Positions 34,163 to 43,401 of a DNA stretch of 64,000 nucleotides are shown here, in pieces. The stretch lies in NCBI GenBank assembly GCA_963738205.1, contig CAVTVQ010000006.1, forward strand, positions 992,001 to 1,056,000, given 5' to 3'. How positions within the stretch are numbered: position 1 is the first letter of the stretch; every line of letters starts with the position of its first letter. The notes below the pieces were generated by a model. It did not search any database and was not told the origin of the DNA. It saw nothing but the letters and a program-made list of their open reading frames with translations. This DNA comes from DATFQE01 sp963738205. Its GTDB lineage: Bacteria; Actinomycetota; Thermoleophilia; Gaiellales; Gaiellaceae. Position numbers and translations under genes: made by a program.

Positions 34163-35115
34163 TGGCGATCGAGGCGAGAGGGGTCACCAAGCGCTTCGGA
34201 GACTTCGTCGCGCTCGACGACGTCACTGTGCAGGTTCCCGGCGGCTCGCTCACGGCGCTGCTCGGGCCGAGCGGGAGCGGCAAGTCGACGTTGCTCCGCG
34301 TGCTGGCCGGGCTCGAGATGCCGGACGCCGGCGAGGTGCTGATCTCCGGCGAGGAGGCAACGGGGGTGGCGCCCCAGAAGCGCGGCGTCGGCTTCGTCTT
34401 CCAGCACTACGCGGCCTTCAAGCACATGACGGTGTGGAACAACGTGGCGTTCGGGCTCAAGATCCGCCGCCGGCCGAAGGCCGAGATCAGCGAGCGGGTG
34501 CAGCAGCTGCTCGACCTCGTCCAGCTGAACGGCTTCGCGCACCGCTACCCGGCCCAGCTCTCGGGCGGTCAGCGCCAGCGCATGGCACTCGCCCGCGCGC
34601 TCGCCGTCGAGCCGAAGGTGCTGCTGCTCGACGAGCCGTTCGGCGCCCTCGACGCCCGCGTACGCAAGGAGCTGCGCGCCTGGCTGCGGCACCTCCACGA
34701 CGAGGTGCACGTCACGACCGTGTTCGTGACGCACGACCAGGAGGAGGCGATGGAGGTCGCCGACCAGATCGTCGTGATGAACCACGGGCGCGTCGAGCAG
34801 ACCGCCGGCGCCCGGGAGCTCTACGACGAGCCGGCGAACGAGTTCGTCATGAGCTTCGTCGGCCCGGTCAACCGGCTCGACGACGACTGGATCCGCCCGC
34901 ACGACCTCGAGCTCACTCGCGAGAGCAACGGCACGACCAGGCCGGCCCGCGTCGAGCGCGTCATCCACCTCGGCTTCGAGGCCCGCATCGAGCTCGCGCT
35001 CGACGACGGCGAGGAGCTGTGGGCGCAGATGACGCAGGAGCAGTGCGAGGAACTCCGCCTCGTGCCCGGATCACGCGTGCACGTGCGCCCGCGGCGGGCC
35101 CGGACGTTCGCCTAG
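34162..35115 (+). CDS. cysA: Sulfate ABC transporter ATP-binding protein CysA
   Basis: A 317-residue ATPase that powers sulfate/thiosulfate uptake. Walker A GPSGSGKST (residues 36-44), Q loop VFQHYAAF, signature LSGGQRQR, Walker B LLLDEPFGALD and the switch His in FVTHDQEEA are complete. The C-terminal ~75 residues form a shortened regulatory TOBE-like domain (VERVIHLGFEARIEL). Its 3' end overlaps the convergent HD-GYP gene by 45 nt. Confidence 0.93.
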   Translation: MAIEARGVTKRFGDFVALDDVTVQVPGGSLTALLGPSGSGKSTLLRVLAGLEMPDAGEVLISGEEATGVAPQKRGVGFVFQHYAAFKHMTVWNNVAFGLKIRRRPKAEISERVQQLLDLVQLNGFAHRYPAQLSGGQRQRMALARALAVEPKVLLLDEPFGALDARVRKELRAWLRHLHDEVHVTTVFVTHDQEEAMEVADQIVVMNHGRVEQTAGARELYDEPANEFVMSFVGPVNRLDDDWIRPHDLELTRESNGTTRPARVERVIHLGFEARIELALDDGEELWAQMTQEQCEELRLVPGSRVHVRPRRARTFA

Positions 35116-35691
35116 GCCACCGCGACGCTCGAAGACGCGGATCTCGCCTTCCATCCAGGCGCCGACGAAGACCCTGGCCACGACGGGATCGAACTGACCG
35201 CCCGCGCAGCGGTCGACCTCCTCGATGGCTGCTTCGACAGGCAGCGCGCGGCGATACGGACGGTCGGACGTCATCGCGTCGAAGGCGTCCACGACGGCGA
35301 GGACACGCGCGCCGATCGGGATCTCCACGCCGGACCGGCCCGTGGGATAGCCGTCGCCGTCCCAGCGCTCGTGATGGAAGAGCACAAAGGGCAGTACCGG
35401 CCGCACCGGCATGATCGGCGCCAGCAGGCGGGCGCCCGCGCTCGGGTGCTCGCGGACGCGGGCCAGCTCGGCCGGCGTCAGCGCCGAGCGCTTCAGCAGC
35501 AGCCGCTTCGGGACCGCGAGCTTGCCGAGGTCGTGCAGGACTCCACCCAGCCTGAGCGGCTCGAGCGACGTGTGCTTCCAGCCGAGCCGACGCGCGACGA
35601 CCTCCGCCAGCGTGGCCACGCGGGCAGCGTGCCCGGACGCGTCCGGGTCACGGGCGGCGAGCGCCTGCGTCAACGTGTCGAGCAGCGGCAC
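35071..35691 (-). CDS. HD-GYP domain protein (c-di-GMP phosphodiesterase-like)
   Basis: A 206-residue stand-alone HD-GYP domain. The HD pair is in GGVLHDLGKLAVPK and the GYP motif in FHHERWDGDGYPTG, both intact; AFDAMTSDRPYR is the usual third block. Such proteins hydrolyse cyclic di-GMP or related dinucleotides. No sensor domain is attached. The GTG at 35691 is chosen because the first conserved helix starts immediately after; upstream frame looks non-coding. The last 15 codons overlap the end of cysA on the other strand. Confidence 0.83.
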   Translation of the reverse strand: MPLLDTLTQALAARDPDASGHAARVATLAEVVARRLGWKHTSLEPLRLGGVLHDLGKLAVPKRLLLKRSALTPAELARVREHPSAGARLLAPIMPVRPVLPFVLFHHERWDGDGYPTGRSGVEIPIGARVLAVVDAFDAMTSDRPYRRALPVEAAIEEVDRCAGGQFDPVVARVFVGAWMEGEIRVFERRGGLGERPGPPRAHVHA

Positions 35692-35747
35692 GGACCGCCA
35701 GGTTCGACCTTCGGCCGTCCATCCCTGCCGCTTAGAGTTGGCGGAGC

Positions 35748-36839
35748 ATGAGGGTCGGCGTCCCGAAGGAGACGGCGCCGGGCGAGCGGCGCGTGGCGCT
35801 CGTGCCGGAGTCGATTGCGCGGCTAGCGGCGGCGGGCATGGACGTGACGGTTCAGGCCGGCGCCGGGGCCGCGGCCGGGTTCTCCGACGACACCTACCGC
35901 GAGGCCGGCGCCGCGGTCGCGGACGATGCCGTCGGCGGCGCGGAGCTGGTCGCGCGGGTCCGTAAGCCGAGCGCCGAGGAGGTCGCGCAGCTGACCGACG
36001 GGACGGTGCTCGTCGGCTTCCTCGAGCCGCTGACCGACAGCGAAGGGATCGCACGGCTCGCCGGGCGCGGCGTCGTCGCCTTCGCCATGGAGTCGATCCC
36101 GCGGATCACGCGCGCGCAGTCGATGGACGCCCTGTCCTCGCAGGCCACGGTGTCCGGGTACAAGGCGGCAGTGATCGCCGCCGAACGGCTGCCCAAGTTC
36201 TTCCCGCTGCTGATGACGGCGGCAGGCACGGTCGCGCCCGCGAAGGTGCTGGTGGTCGGCGCAGGGGTCGCGGGCCTGCAGGCGATCGCGACGGCGAGGC
36301 GGCTCGGGGCCGTTGTCGCCGGTTTCGACGTCCGTCCGGTCGTACGGGAGCAGGTCGAGAGCCTCGGCGCGACCTTCCTCGACCTCGACGTCACCGGCGA
36401 AGAGACCGAGGGCGGGTACGCGCGGGAGCTCTCGGAGCAGGCGCAGCGCGCGCAGCAGGAGGCGCTGGAGGTGCGCCTACCCGAGTTCGACGTCGTGATC
36501 ACGACCGCCCTGATTCCGGGCAGGCCGGCGCCGCGCCTGATTCCGGCAGCTGCGGTGGCCGCGATGCGCCAGGGCTCCGTGATCGTCGACCTGGCCGCCG
36601 AGGCGGGCGGCAACTGCGAGCTGACCGAGCCCGGCGAGGTGGTCGTGCGCGAGGGCGTCACGATCGTCGGCCTCACCGATCTGCCGAGCAGCATGGCCCA
36701 GCACGCAAGCCAGCTCTACTCGCGGAACGTCACCACCCTGCTCCTGCACCTGGCGCCCGAGGGCGAGCTCAGGCTCGACTTCGACGACGAGATCACCGCC
36801 GGCGCGTGCGTCACCCGGCGCGACGAGGTGCCCGCATAG
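35748..36839 (+). CDS. pntAA: NAD(P) transhydrogenase subunit alpha part 1 (PntAA)
   Basis: The soluble NAD(H)-binding domain I of proton-translocating transhydrogenase, 363 residues. It starts MRVGVPKETAPGERRVALVPE, has the RQD-like loop region around AQSMDALSSQATVSGYKA, and the Rossmann loop VVGAGVAGLQAIATARRLGA. It lacks the membrane part, which is encoded next as a separate gene, the three-gene layout known from Rhodospirillum and many actinobacteria. A TAGAGT box lies 9 nt before the ATG. Confidence 0.93.
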   Translation: MRVGVPKETAPGERRVALVPESIARLAAAGMDVTVQAGAGAAAGFSDDTYREAGAAVADDAVGGAELVARVRKPSAEEVAQLTDGTVLVGFLEPLTDSEGIARLAGRGVVAFAMESIPRITRAQSMDALSSQATVSGYKAAVIAAERLPKFFPLLMTAAGTVAPAKVLVVGAGVAGLQAIATARRLGAVVAGFDVRPVVREQVESLGATFLDLDVTGEETEGGYARELSEQAQRAQQEALEVRLPEFDVVITTALIPGRPAPRLIPAAAVAAMRQGSVIVDLAAEAGGNCELTEPGEVVVREGVTIVGLTDLPSSMAQHASQLYSRNVTTLLLHLAPEGELRLDFDDEITAGACVTRRDEVPA

Positions 36840-37147
36840 AGAACGCGCAGTTCATCGCCGAGCTGACCGTCCTGGTGCTCGCGATCTTCCTCGGCTTCGA
36901 GGTGATCTCGAAGGTGCCGACGATGCTGCACACCCCGCTGATGTCGGGGACGAACGCGATCCACGGGATCGTGATCGTGGGCGCGATCGTCGTCGCCGGC
37001 CGACCAGACGCGGACACGTTCACGCGCGTGGTCGGCTTCTTCGCGGTCGCGCTCGCGACCGCCAACGTGGTCGGCGGTTTCGTCGTAACCGACCGCATGC
37101 TGGAGATGTTCAAAGGCCGAGGAGAGCGTGGGCGAGAACCTCAGTAA
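36806..37147 (+). CDS. pntAB: NAD(P) transhydrogenase subunit alpha part 2 (PntAB)
   Basis: A small membrane subunit of about 100 residues with three to four hydrophobic helices, matching the C-terminal membrane piece of E. coli PntA: ELTVLVLAIFLGFEVISKVP, THTPLMSG-like HTPLMSGTNAIHG, and GFFAVALATANVVGGFVVTDRML. The GTG at 36806 is the only usual start in frame and lies 34 nt inside pntAA; translation could also begin closer to IENAQFIAEL at a rare codon. Forms part of the proton channel. Confidence 0.88.
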   Translation: MRHPARRGARIENAQFIAELTVLVLAIFLGFEVISKVPTMLHTPLMSGTNAIHGIVIVGAIVVAGRPDADTFTRVVGFFAVALATANVVGGFVVTDRMLEMFKGRGERGREPQ

Positions 37148-38516
37148 CCTCCTCTACCTCGTCACGATCGTGACGTTCATCCTCGCGCTGAAGTTCCTGT
37201 CGTCCCCGCGGCGGGCGCGGCTCGGCAACTGGCTCGGCGCAGGTGGAATGGCCCTGGCGATCGTCGTCACCCTCGCCCGCAAGGGCCTCGAGGGCTACGG
37301 GTTGATGGCGTTGGCCATGGCGATCGGAGCCGTCGTCGGGCTGGTGGGTGCGCGCCGGGTGAAGATGACCGCAATGCCGCAGATGGTGGCGCTGTTCAAC
37401 GGCGTCGGCGGCGGAGCGGCGGCGCTGATCGCACTCGCCGAGTTTCACAACCTCTCTCCCCTGGCCGGCCGGATCGGTGTCGACGAGACGATCGCGATCC
37501 TGCTCTCGGCGCTGATCGGCTCGGTGTCGTTCGCCGGCAGTCTCGTCGCGTTCGCGAAGCTGCAGGACCTCGTCAGCGGCCAGCCGATCGTCTACCCGGG
37601 GCAGAAGGTGGTCAACGGCGTCCTGATGCTCGCGTTAGTCGGGCTGGGCGCATCGATCCTGGTCGGCCCGCAGCAACAGTGGCTCCTGGCGCTGCTGCTG
37701 GCTGGAGCGCTCGTCTTCGGCGTCCTGTTCGTCCTGCCGATCGGCGGCGCGGACATGCCCGTCGTGATCTCGCTGCTGAACGCCTTCACGGGCCTCGCGG
37801 CCGCCGCGACCGGCTTCGTGCTGCACCTGAACGTGCTGATCGTGAGCGGGATGCTCGTCGGCGCCTCGGGAACGCTGCTGACGCTGATGATGGGCAAGGC
37901 GATGAACCGCTCGATCGCCAACGTCCTGTTCGGCGCGTTCGGCCAGGTCGTCACGGCCCCGGCCACGGACGCGGCCGACGGGCGCTCGGTGCGCTCCACC
38001 ACGGCCGAGGACGTCGCCGTGATGCTCGCCTACGCGCGCCGCGTCGTGTTCGTGCCCGGATACGGCCTCGCGGTTGCCCAGGCGCAGCACGACGTCCGGG
38101 CCCTCGCCGACCTGCTCGAGGAGCGCGGCGTCGACGTCAAGTACGGCATCCACCCCGTCGCGGGGCGCATGCCCGGTCACATGAACGTCCTGCTCGCCGA
38201 GGCGAACGTGCCCTACGACCAGCTCTACGAGATGGAGCGGATCAATCCCGAGCTGCCGCAGACCGACGTCGTCGTGATCCTCGGCGCCAACGACGTCGTC
38301 AACCCGGCCGCGAAGAGCGATCCGGGGAGCCCGATCTACGGCATGCCGATCATCGAGGTCGACCGGGCGGGCACCGTGGTGGTGGTGAAGCGGTCGATGA
38401 GCCCGGGCTTCGCCGGCATCGACAACCCGCTCTTCTACGAGGAGAAGACGGCGATGCTCTTCGCCGACGCGAAGCGTGCGCTCGAGGGCCTGGTCGCCTC
38501 GATCAAGGACGTCTAG
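37128..38516 (+). CDS. pntB: NAD(P) transhydrogenase subunit beta (PntB)
   Basis: A 462-residue subunit with an N-terminal membrane domain of about nine helices (residues 5-260) and a C-terminal NADP(H)-binding domain III (VPGYGLAVAQAQHDVRALADLL, HPVAGRMPGHMNVLLAEA, LGANDVVNPAA). Together with PntAA/AB it couples proton entry to NADPH formation from NADH. The GTG at 37128 overlaps pntAB by 20 nt. Confidence 0.94.
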   Translation: MGENLSNLLYLVTIVTFILALKFLSSPRRARLGNWLGAGGMALAIVVTLARKGLEGYGLMALAMAIGAVVGLVGARRVKMTAMPQMVALFNGVGGGAAALIALAEFHNLSPLAGRIGVDETIAILLSALIGSVSFAGSLVAFAKLQDLVSGQPIVYPGQKVVNGVLMLALVGLGASILVGPQQQWLLALLLAGALVFGVLFVLPIGGADMPVVISLLNAFTGLAAAATGFVLHLNVLIVSGMLVGASGTLLTLMMGKAMNRSIANVLFGAFGQVVTAPATDAADGRSVRSTTAEDVAVMLAYARRVVFVPGYGLAVAQAQHDVRALADLLEERGVDVKYGIHPVAGRMPGHMNVLLAEANVPYDQLYEMERINPELPQTDVVVILGANDVVNPAAKSDPGSPIYGMPIIEVDRAGTVVVVKRSMSPGFAGIDNPLFYEEKTAMLFADAKRALEGLVASIKDV

Positions 38517-39457
38517 TGGCCTCCGTGCCGTTCTTTGCCGCGCGCCACGTGGAGGCGGCCGTGTCGCCCGAGGCTGCACTCGAAGCGGTCCGCGACGCCT
38601 TCGTGGCGTACGCGCGCGGCGAGTGGACGATGCCGCCGAAGGTCTACGTGCCCGCTTATCCCGCCGGCGACTTCCGGGCGATGCCGGCGCTCGGAGCCGG
38701 TCACGCCCTGCTGAAGTGGGTCACCTCCTTCCCGGGCAATCCCGCTGCAGGCCTGCCGACCGTGACAGGCGTCGTGTTGCTCTCGGATGCGTCCAACGGG
38801 ATGCTGAAGGCGGCGCTGGACGCGGGGTCGGTGACGGCGTTGCGCACCGGCGCTGCTGCGGTGCTCGCCGCCGAGACGCTCGGCCGGTCGGGGTCGAGGT
38901 TCGCGGCGGTGATCGGCGCCGGCGTCAACGGCCGGGCGACGGCGAGGACGTTCGTCGCCCGCGGCCACGAGACCTTGCTCTGGGACGTGGACGCTGCCCG
39001 CGCCCGCGAGGCAGCGGAGGAGCTCGGCGCGAGCGTCGCCCGGAGCCGCGACGACGCTCTCGGCACCGACCTGGTCGCCACCGTGACGCCGGGGCACGAA
39101 GTCGTCTACGGGCCCGGTTCGTTGCGTCCCGGCCAGCACGTCAGCCTGATGGGCGCCGACGGCCCCGGCAAGGCCGAGATCGCCGTCGAGGAGCTCGTCC
39201 GCGCACGGGTGTTCGCCGACGACTGGGAACAAGCCAGCCACAACGGCGAACTCGCACACGCGGTCGAGGCCGGCAGGCTGACGCGCGAGGACGTGACTCA
39301 GCTGGGCGACGTCCTCGCGGGCCTCGCCGCGGGCCGGCAGTCGCCGGACGAGAGCACGATCTTCGACTCCACCGGGCTCGCGATCCAGGACCTCGCGATC
39401 GCTCTGGCCGCGATCGAGCACGCCGAGAAACTCGACCTGCCGACGATCGAGCTCTAG
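38516..39457 (+). CDS. Ornithine cyclodeaminase/mu-crystallin family protein
   Basis: A 313-residue NAD(P)-binding protein. The N-terminal part has the family's substrate region (MPPKVYVP, LLKWVTSFPGN, GVVLLSDASNGMLKAALD), and RTGAAAVLAAETLG precedes the Rossmann loop VIGAGVNGRATART. Members act as ornithine cyclodeaminase, alanine dehydrogenase, or ketimine reductase; position in the pnt operon suggests an NAD(P)H-linked amino-acid reaction. The GTG at 38516 shares one base with the pntB stop (TAGTG), showing coupling. Confidence 0.85.
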   Translation: MASVPFFAARHVEAAVSPEAALEAVRDAFVAYARGEWTMPPKVYVPAYPAGDFRAMPALGAGHALLKWVTSFPGNPAAGLPTVTGVVLLSDASNGMLKAALDAGSVTALRTGAAAVLAAETLGRSGSRFAAVIGAGVNGRATARTFVARGHETLLWDVDAARAREAAEELGASVARSRDDALGTDLVATVTPGHEVVYGPGSLRPGQHVSLMGADGPGKAEIAVEELVRARVFADDWEQASHNGELAHAVEAGRLTREDVTQLGDVLAGLAAGRQSPDESTIFDSTGLAIQDLAIALAAIEHAEKLDLPTIEL

Positions 39458-39481
39458 CTCCTTCCGCTCAGACGGGATCGG

Positions 39482-40612
39482 TTACCCGGACGTGCCCGCC
39501 AGCGCACGAGCAGGGTCGAGCACTTCCAGCTCCGGTAGGGGCTCACCGAGGATCGCACGCGCGACGAGGTCGCCGGCCGCGAGGCCGAGCACGTTGCCGT
39601 GGCCGGAGTAGCCGAGCGCGGCCCAGGCGTTTCGTCGGCCCGGGAGTGGCCCGACGAGCGGGAGCGCATCCACGGTCGTTCCCCAGATTCCGGCCCAGCG
39701 GTGGCTGACCCGAACGGGCTCGCCGGCGAGGCCGGCCGCGAAGGCGTCGAGCTCGCGTTGGATGACGTCCGTCGTCGCCTCCTGGGCGGTCGTTTCGAGC
39801 TCCAGCGCGGCATCGCGCCGACCGCCGACGACGAGCCGCCGGTCAGGCGTCTGGTGCCAGTAGTCGAAGCCGTGGCGCGCGTAGTGCGGGCGGTCGTACA
39901 GCAGCCGCTCGAGCGGTTCGGTCACGACGACCTGGCCGCGCGTGGGGACGACCGCGCCGTCGAGCTCGGGGACGAGCCCTTCGCCGTAGCCGTCGGTCGC
40001 GACGACGACGTGATCGGCGTCGAGTGCGTCGAGCGAGTCCGTGTGCGCGTGCTCGCGCACGTCCGCGCCCGCTTCGGCGGCCAGGCGCCCGAGCCGACGC
40101 ACCCAGCGCGCAGGCTGGAGCGCCCCGTCGTCCGGATGGAGGATCGCGCCGTGGTAGCGGCCGCCGAGCGTGTCGTCTCGCCACTCGACCGCGAAGCCGT
40201 CCTCTCGCAGGGCCTCGTACTCGGACTGCAGAGCCTCGCGTTCGGCCTCGTCGGCGGCCAGACGCAGGCTCCCGACCCGGCGAAACGCATCGCCGGCGAG
40301 GCTCTCGAGCCGGTCGAGGTAGCGCTCGGTCAGCCGCCAGAGATCGGCTGCGGCGTCCGTACCGAGGCGCTCGCGGGCCAGGTCGTAGGGCGGTGCGCCG
40401 CCTCGCAGTGCGAAGCCGCCGTTGCGTCCGCTGGCGCCCGTCGCGACCTCGCGGGCCTCGTGCAGGCGAACGCGGACCCCGGCCTCCGCGAGTGTGAAGG
40501 CACACGAGCAGCCGGTGATGCCGCCTCCGATAACGATGACGTCTGCACGTCCCTGCCAGGCGGGCCGCGGGAGCGGCTCGACCGGATCCTCGAGCCAGTA
40601 GGACGGCGGCAC
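39482..40612 (-). CDS. FAD-dependent amine/amino-acid oxidase (DAO family)
   Basis: A 376-residue DAO-family flavoprotein. FAD loop VIVIGGGITGCSCAFTLAEAG near residue 25, then ATGASGRNGGF, the hallmark of gamma-glutamylputrescine oxidase (PuuB/OrdL) relatives, and a C-terminal YSGHGNVLGLAAG. The substrate is probably a secondary amine or amino acid. The GTG at 40612 has a TAGAGT box 6 nt upstream and no ribosome site. Convergent with the cyclodeaminase-like gene. Confidence 0.87.
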   Translation of the reverse strand: MPPSYWLEDPVEPLPRPAWQGRADVIVIGGGITGCSCAFTLAEAGVRVRLHEAREVATGASGRNGGFALRGGAPPYDLARERLGTDAAADLWRLTERYLDRLESLAGDAFRRVGSLRLAADEAEREALQSEYEALREDGFAVEWRDDTLGGRYHGAILHPDDGALQPARWVRRLGRLAAEAGADVREHAHTDSLDALDADHVVVATDGYGEGLVPELDGAVVPTRGQVVVTEPLERLLYDRPHYARHGFDYWHQTPDRRLVVGGRRDAALELETTAQEATTDVIQRELDAFAAGLAGEPVRVSHRWAGIWGTTVDALPLVGPLPGRRNAWAALGYSGHGNVLGLAAGDLVARAILGEPLPELEVLDPARALAGTSG

Positions 40613-40621
40613 GCCGCGACT

Positions 40622-41608
40622 CTAGCCCGCGGCACGGTAGACGCCTCCTTCCTGTGTGACCGCCCCGACGAGCTCGAGCTCGGTCAGCGCGGCCGCCAGC
40701 GCCGCCGACTGGAGGCCCGTCGAGCGCTGGAGCTCGTCCGCGCCGGCGGCGAACTCACGCAGCGCCGCGAGGACGATGTGCCCGTTCGGGCTCAGCTCCA
40801 GCGCGGGCGGCGGCTCGCGCTCGATTCCGAGCGCCTCGAGCACGTCGTCGGGCGACGTGTACGGCGCCGCGCCGAGGCCGAGGAGGGCGTTCGTGCCCGC
40901 CGACAGCCCGGAGGTGATCTCACCCGGGACCGCGAAGACGTCGCGGCCCTGCTCGAGCGCGAAGTCGGCGGTGATCAGGGCGCCGCTGCGCTCGCGCGCC
41001 TCGACGACGACCGTTGCCCGCGCGAGGCCTGCGACGATGCGGTTGCGGGCGGGGAACCGCCACGGCGCCGGCTCGACGCCCGGACCGTACTCGGACACGA
41101 TCAGCCCCCGCTCGCAGAGGCGCGCTGCGAGCTCTCGGTGCGAAGCCGGATAGTCGCGGTCGACGCCGCAGCCCAGCACCGCCAGCGTGATGCCTCCGGC
41201 CTCGAGCGCTCCGCGGTGCGCTTCGCCATCGACGCCGCGCGCCAGACCGCTGACGACGACCAGGCCCGCGGACGCGAGCTCCCGGCCGCAGCTTCGGGCG
41301 ACCTGGGAGCCGTACGGCGAGCACGACCGGGCACCGACGATCGCGACCGCCGTACGCCCGAGCAGCTCCTCCCCGCCGGAACCACGCAGAAAGAGCCCGG
41401 GCGGCGGGTCGTGGATCGCCCCGAGCAGCGGTGGAAAGCCCGGCTCCGAGCGCCCGAGCCACCTCAGTCCGCGCTCCCCTAGGAAGGCGCAAAACGCCGC
41501 GGCGTCGAAGCCGCGGAGGAACGCCCGCCAGCGCGCATCGGAGCGCGGTGGGCGGACGAGGTGGGCGCCGGTCTCGGCCGCGAACGCAGCCAGAGCGAGG
41601 TCGTTCAT
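40622..41608 (-). CDS. dprA: DNA-processing protein DprA
   Basis: A 328-residue RecA loader for transforming single-stranded DNA. The Rossmann-like core shows AIVGARSCSPYGSQVAR, VVSGLARGVDGEAHRGAL, LGCGVDRDYP, FPARNRIVAGLA and AVPGEITSGLSAGTN, all diagnostic. The C-terminal ~60 residues form a winged-helix domain (IVLAALREFAAGADELQRSTGL). The ATG at 41608 overlaps the comM stop as ATGA. The comM-dprA pair is a common competence arrangement, but no pilus genes are in the window. Confidence 0.94.
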   Translation of the reverse strand: MNDLALAAFAAETGAHLVRPPRSDARWRAFLRGFDAAAFCAFLGERGLRWLGRSEPGFPPLLGAIHDPPPGLFLRGSGGEELLGRTAVAIVGARSCSPYGSQVARSCGRELASAGLVVVSGLARGVDGEAHRGALEAGGITLAVLGCGVDRDYPASHRELAARLCERGLIVSEYGPGVEPAPWRFPARNRIVAGLARATVVVEARERSGALITADFALEQGRDVFAVPGEITSGLSAGTNALLGLGAAPYTSPDDVLEALGIEREPPPALELSPNGHIVLAALREFAAGADELQRSTGLQSAALAAALTELELVGAVTQEGGVYRAAG

Positions 41609-43071
41609 GCCGCCGACAGCTCTCTGGGCGCGCGATAGGCGAGCGCCTCGGCCATGTGCTCGGCGCCGACGGCATCCGCGCCGGCGAGCGCCGCGACCGT
41701 GCGGGCAACTCGGGCGACTCGGGCTCGGCCCCGACCGGACAACGGCAAGCGCTCGACGGCGCGGTCGAGCAGCTCGGAGGCGTCCGGCGAACGGGAGATC
41801 GGCGCGGCATCGTCGAGTCGCGAGCGGGCGGCCAGCACACGTTCCTGCACCGCCGCGGAGGCCTCGCCCGGCTCGCCGGCCAGCTCGGAGGCGCGTGCCC
41901 GCGGCACGGCGATGACCAGGTCGAAGCGGTCGAGGAGCGCGCGGGACAGCTTGTCGCGGAACGAGGCAAGCCGTTGCGGCGAGCACGAGCACTCCGCCGA
42001 GGGATCTCCCCTAGCGCCACACGGGCAGAGGTTCATCGTGGCGACGAGCTGGAAGCGCGCCGGAAAGAGCGCGCGCCCCTCGGCTCGGGCCACGCTGACG
42101 GCGCCGTCCTCGAGCGGCTGTCGGAGCGCCTCGAGGGCGGGTCGCACGAACTCGACGAGCTCGTCCAGGAACAACACACCGCAGTGGGCCAGGGTCGCCT
42201 CGCCGGGACGCGGGCCGGAGCCGCCGCCGACGATCGCGGCCATCGAGGCGCTGTGGTGCGGCGCGCGGAACGGGCGCACGGTTACGAGGGGATGCTCCGG
42301 CGGTAGGAGCCCTGCGACGGAGTGGATCCGCGTGACCTCGAGCGTCTCCTCGTCGGTGAGCGGGGGCAGGATCCCCGGCAGACGACGGGCCAGCATCGTC
42401 TTGCCCGTCCCCGGCGGCCCGGCGAGCAACAGGTTGTGCGCGCCGGCCGCGGCCAGCTCGAGCGCGCGTCTCGCCCGCTCCTGCCCGCGCACGTCCGCGA
42501 GATCCGGCTGAGGCGGTGGCGGCCGTTCGTTCGGCACGACGACGCGCGGTGGCTCGAGCTCTCCGCGCAGATACGCGACGGCGTCGGCGAGGTGGCGGAT
42601 CGGGACGGGATCGATGCCTGCCAGCGCCGCCTCGGGCGCGGTCTCGGCCGCGCAGAGGATCCGGTCGAGCCCGGCGCGGGCGGCGCCTTCGGCCGCGACG
42701 AGGACGCCGCCGACCGGCCGGATGCGGCCGTCGAGCGCGAGCTCCCCGATCGACGCGTGCTCCTCGAGCTTCGGGATGGGGATCTGGTGCGAGGCCGCGA
42801 GTACCGCGAGCGCGATCGGCAGGTCGAATCCCGAGCCCTCCTTGCGGAGCGCAGCCGGTGCGAGGTTGACCGTGATCCGGCGCCGGCCGCCCGGCCACTC
42901 GAGCTCCGCGGAGATGATCCCACTCTTGACTCGCTCCTTTGCCTCCTGGCAGGCACGGTCGGCGAGTCCGACGATCGCGAAACCCGGCACGCCACCCTGA
43001 AGGTGGGCTTCGACCTCGACGCGACGAGAGTCGAGGCCGACGAGCGCATGGGTGACGGTGCGTGCGAGCAC
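41605..43071 (-). CDS. comM: ComM/YifB-family Mg-chelatase-like AAA+ ATPase
   Basis: A 488-residue branch-migration helicase that helps integrate transforming DNA. N-terminal Lon-like domain (GFAIVGLADRACQEAKERVK), AAA+ domain with Walker A GPPGTGKT near residue 220 and Walker B GVLFLDELVEF, a zinc-type loop (CPCGARGDPSAECSCSP), and the C-terminal Mg-chelatase domain (GRGRARVARVARTVAAL). The GTG at 43071 has a TAGCGT box 7 nt upstream, implying a leaderless message, and the long upstream region holds repeats. Confidence 0.93.
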   Translation of the reverse strand: MLARTVTHALVGLDSRRVEVEAHLQGGVPGFAIVGLADRACQEAKERVKSGIISAELEWPGGRRRITVNLAPAALRKEGSGFDLPIALAVLAASHQIPIPKLEEHASIGELALDGRIRPVGGVLVAAEGAARAGLDRILCAAETAPEAALAGIDPVPIRHLADAVAYLRGELEPPRVVVPNERPPPPQPDLADVRGQERARRALELAAAGAHNLLLAGPPGTGKTMLARRLPGILPPLTDEETLEVTRIHSVAGLLPPEHPLVTVRPFRAPHHSASMAAIVGGGSGPRPGEATLAHCGVLFLDELVEFVRPALEALRQPLEDGAVSVARAEGRALFPARFQLVATMNLCPCGARGDPSAECSCSPQRLASFRDKLSRALLDRFDLVIAVPRARASELAGEPGEASAAVQERVLAARSRLDDAAPISRSPDASELLDRAVERLPLSGRGRARVARVARTVAALAGADAVGAEHMAEALAYRAPRELSAA

Positions 43072-43401
43072 ACGCTCGACGCTAGCCGCGAAATCGTCAC
43101 GACTTCCGCACGAAAATGGGTCGAAACTGTGACTTCCGTTTTCGTGGCGAAGGGTGCATACTCGATCGGAGAGCCTGCGCCACGACGCTAAGCGGCGAGC
43201 GCGCCCCTAGGTGCGTCGCGTCGTGGCGCGGGCTCCTATCGCATCCTTTCGAGGGGTCTGACGGCAGAGTCGCCCCTCCAGAGCGCCTACTCGGTACGCT
43301 CGAGCACCTGCGGTGTCACCTGCGGAGCGGCCGAACGATGGACCTGGACGCGGGCTACCTCGCTCTAGACCCCCTCGGCCAACTCTGATAGACGTCTCTA
43401 T
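43072..43401. promoter_or_regulatory. Repeat-rich divergent intergenic region between comM and the aminopeptidase
   Basis: These 330 nt have no supported gene. A TAGCGT box for comM is at 43079-43084. Two GACTTCCG direct repeats (43101 and 43131) are each followed by arms of an inverted repeat: CACGAAAA (43109) and TTTTCGTG (43139). A second, longer inverted repeat lies at 43177-43229. The arrangement looks like regulator binding sites or a structured RNA; no identity can be given. Confidence 0.45.
43177..43229. repeat. 12-bp perfect inverted repeat, 29-nt loop
   Basis: Arms GCGCCACGACGC (43177-43188) and GCGTCGTGGCGC (43218-43229) are perfectly complementary. No T run follows, so this is not a simple terminator of comM transcription, which leads away from it. 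Confidence 0.6.
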
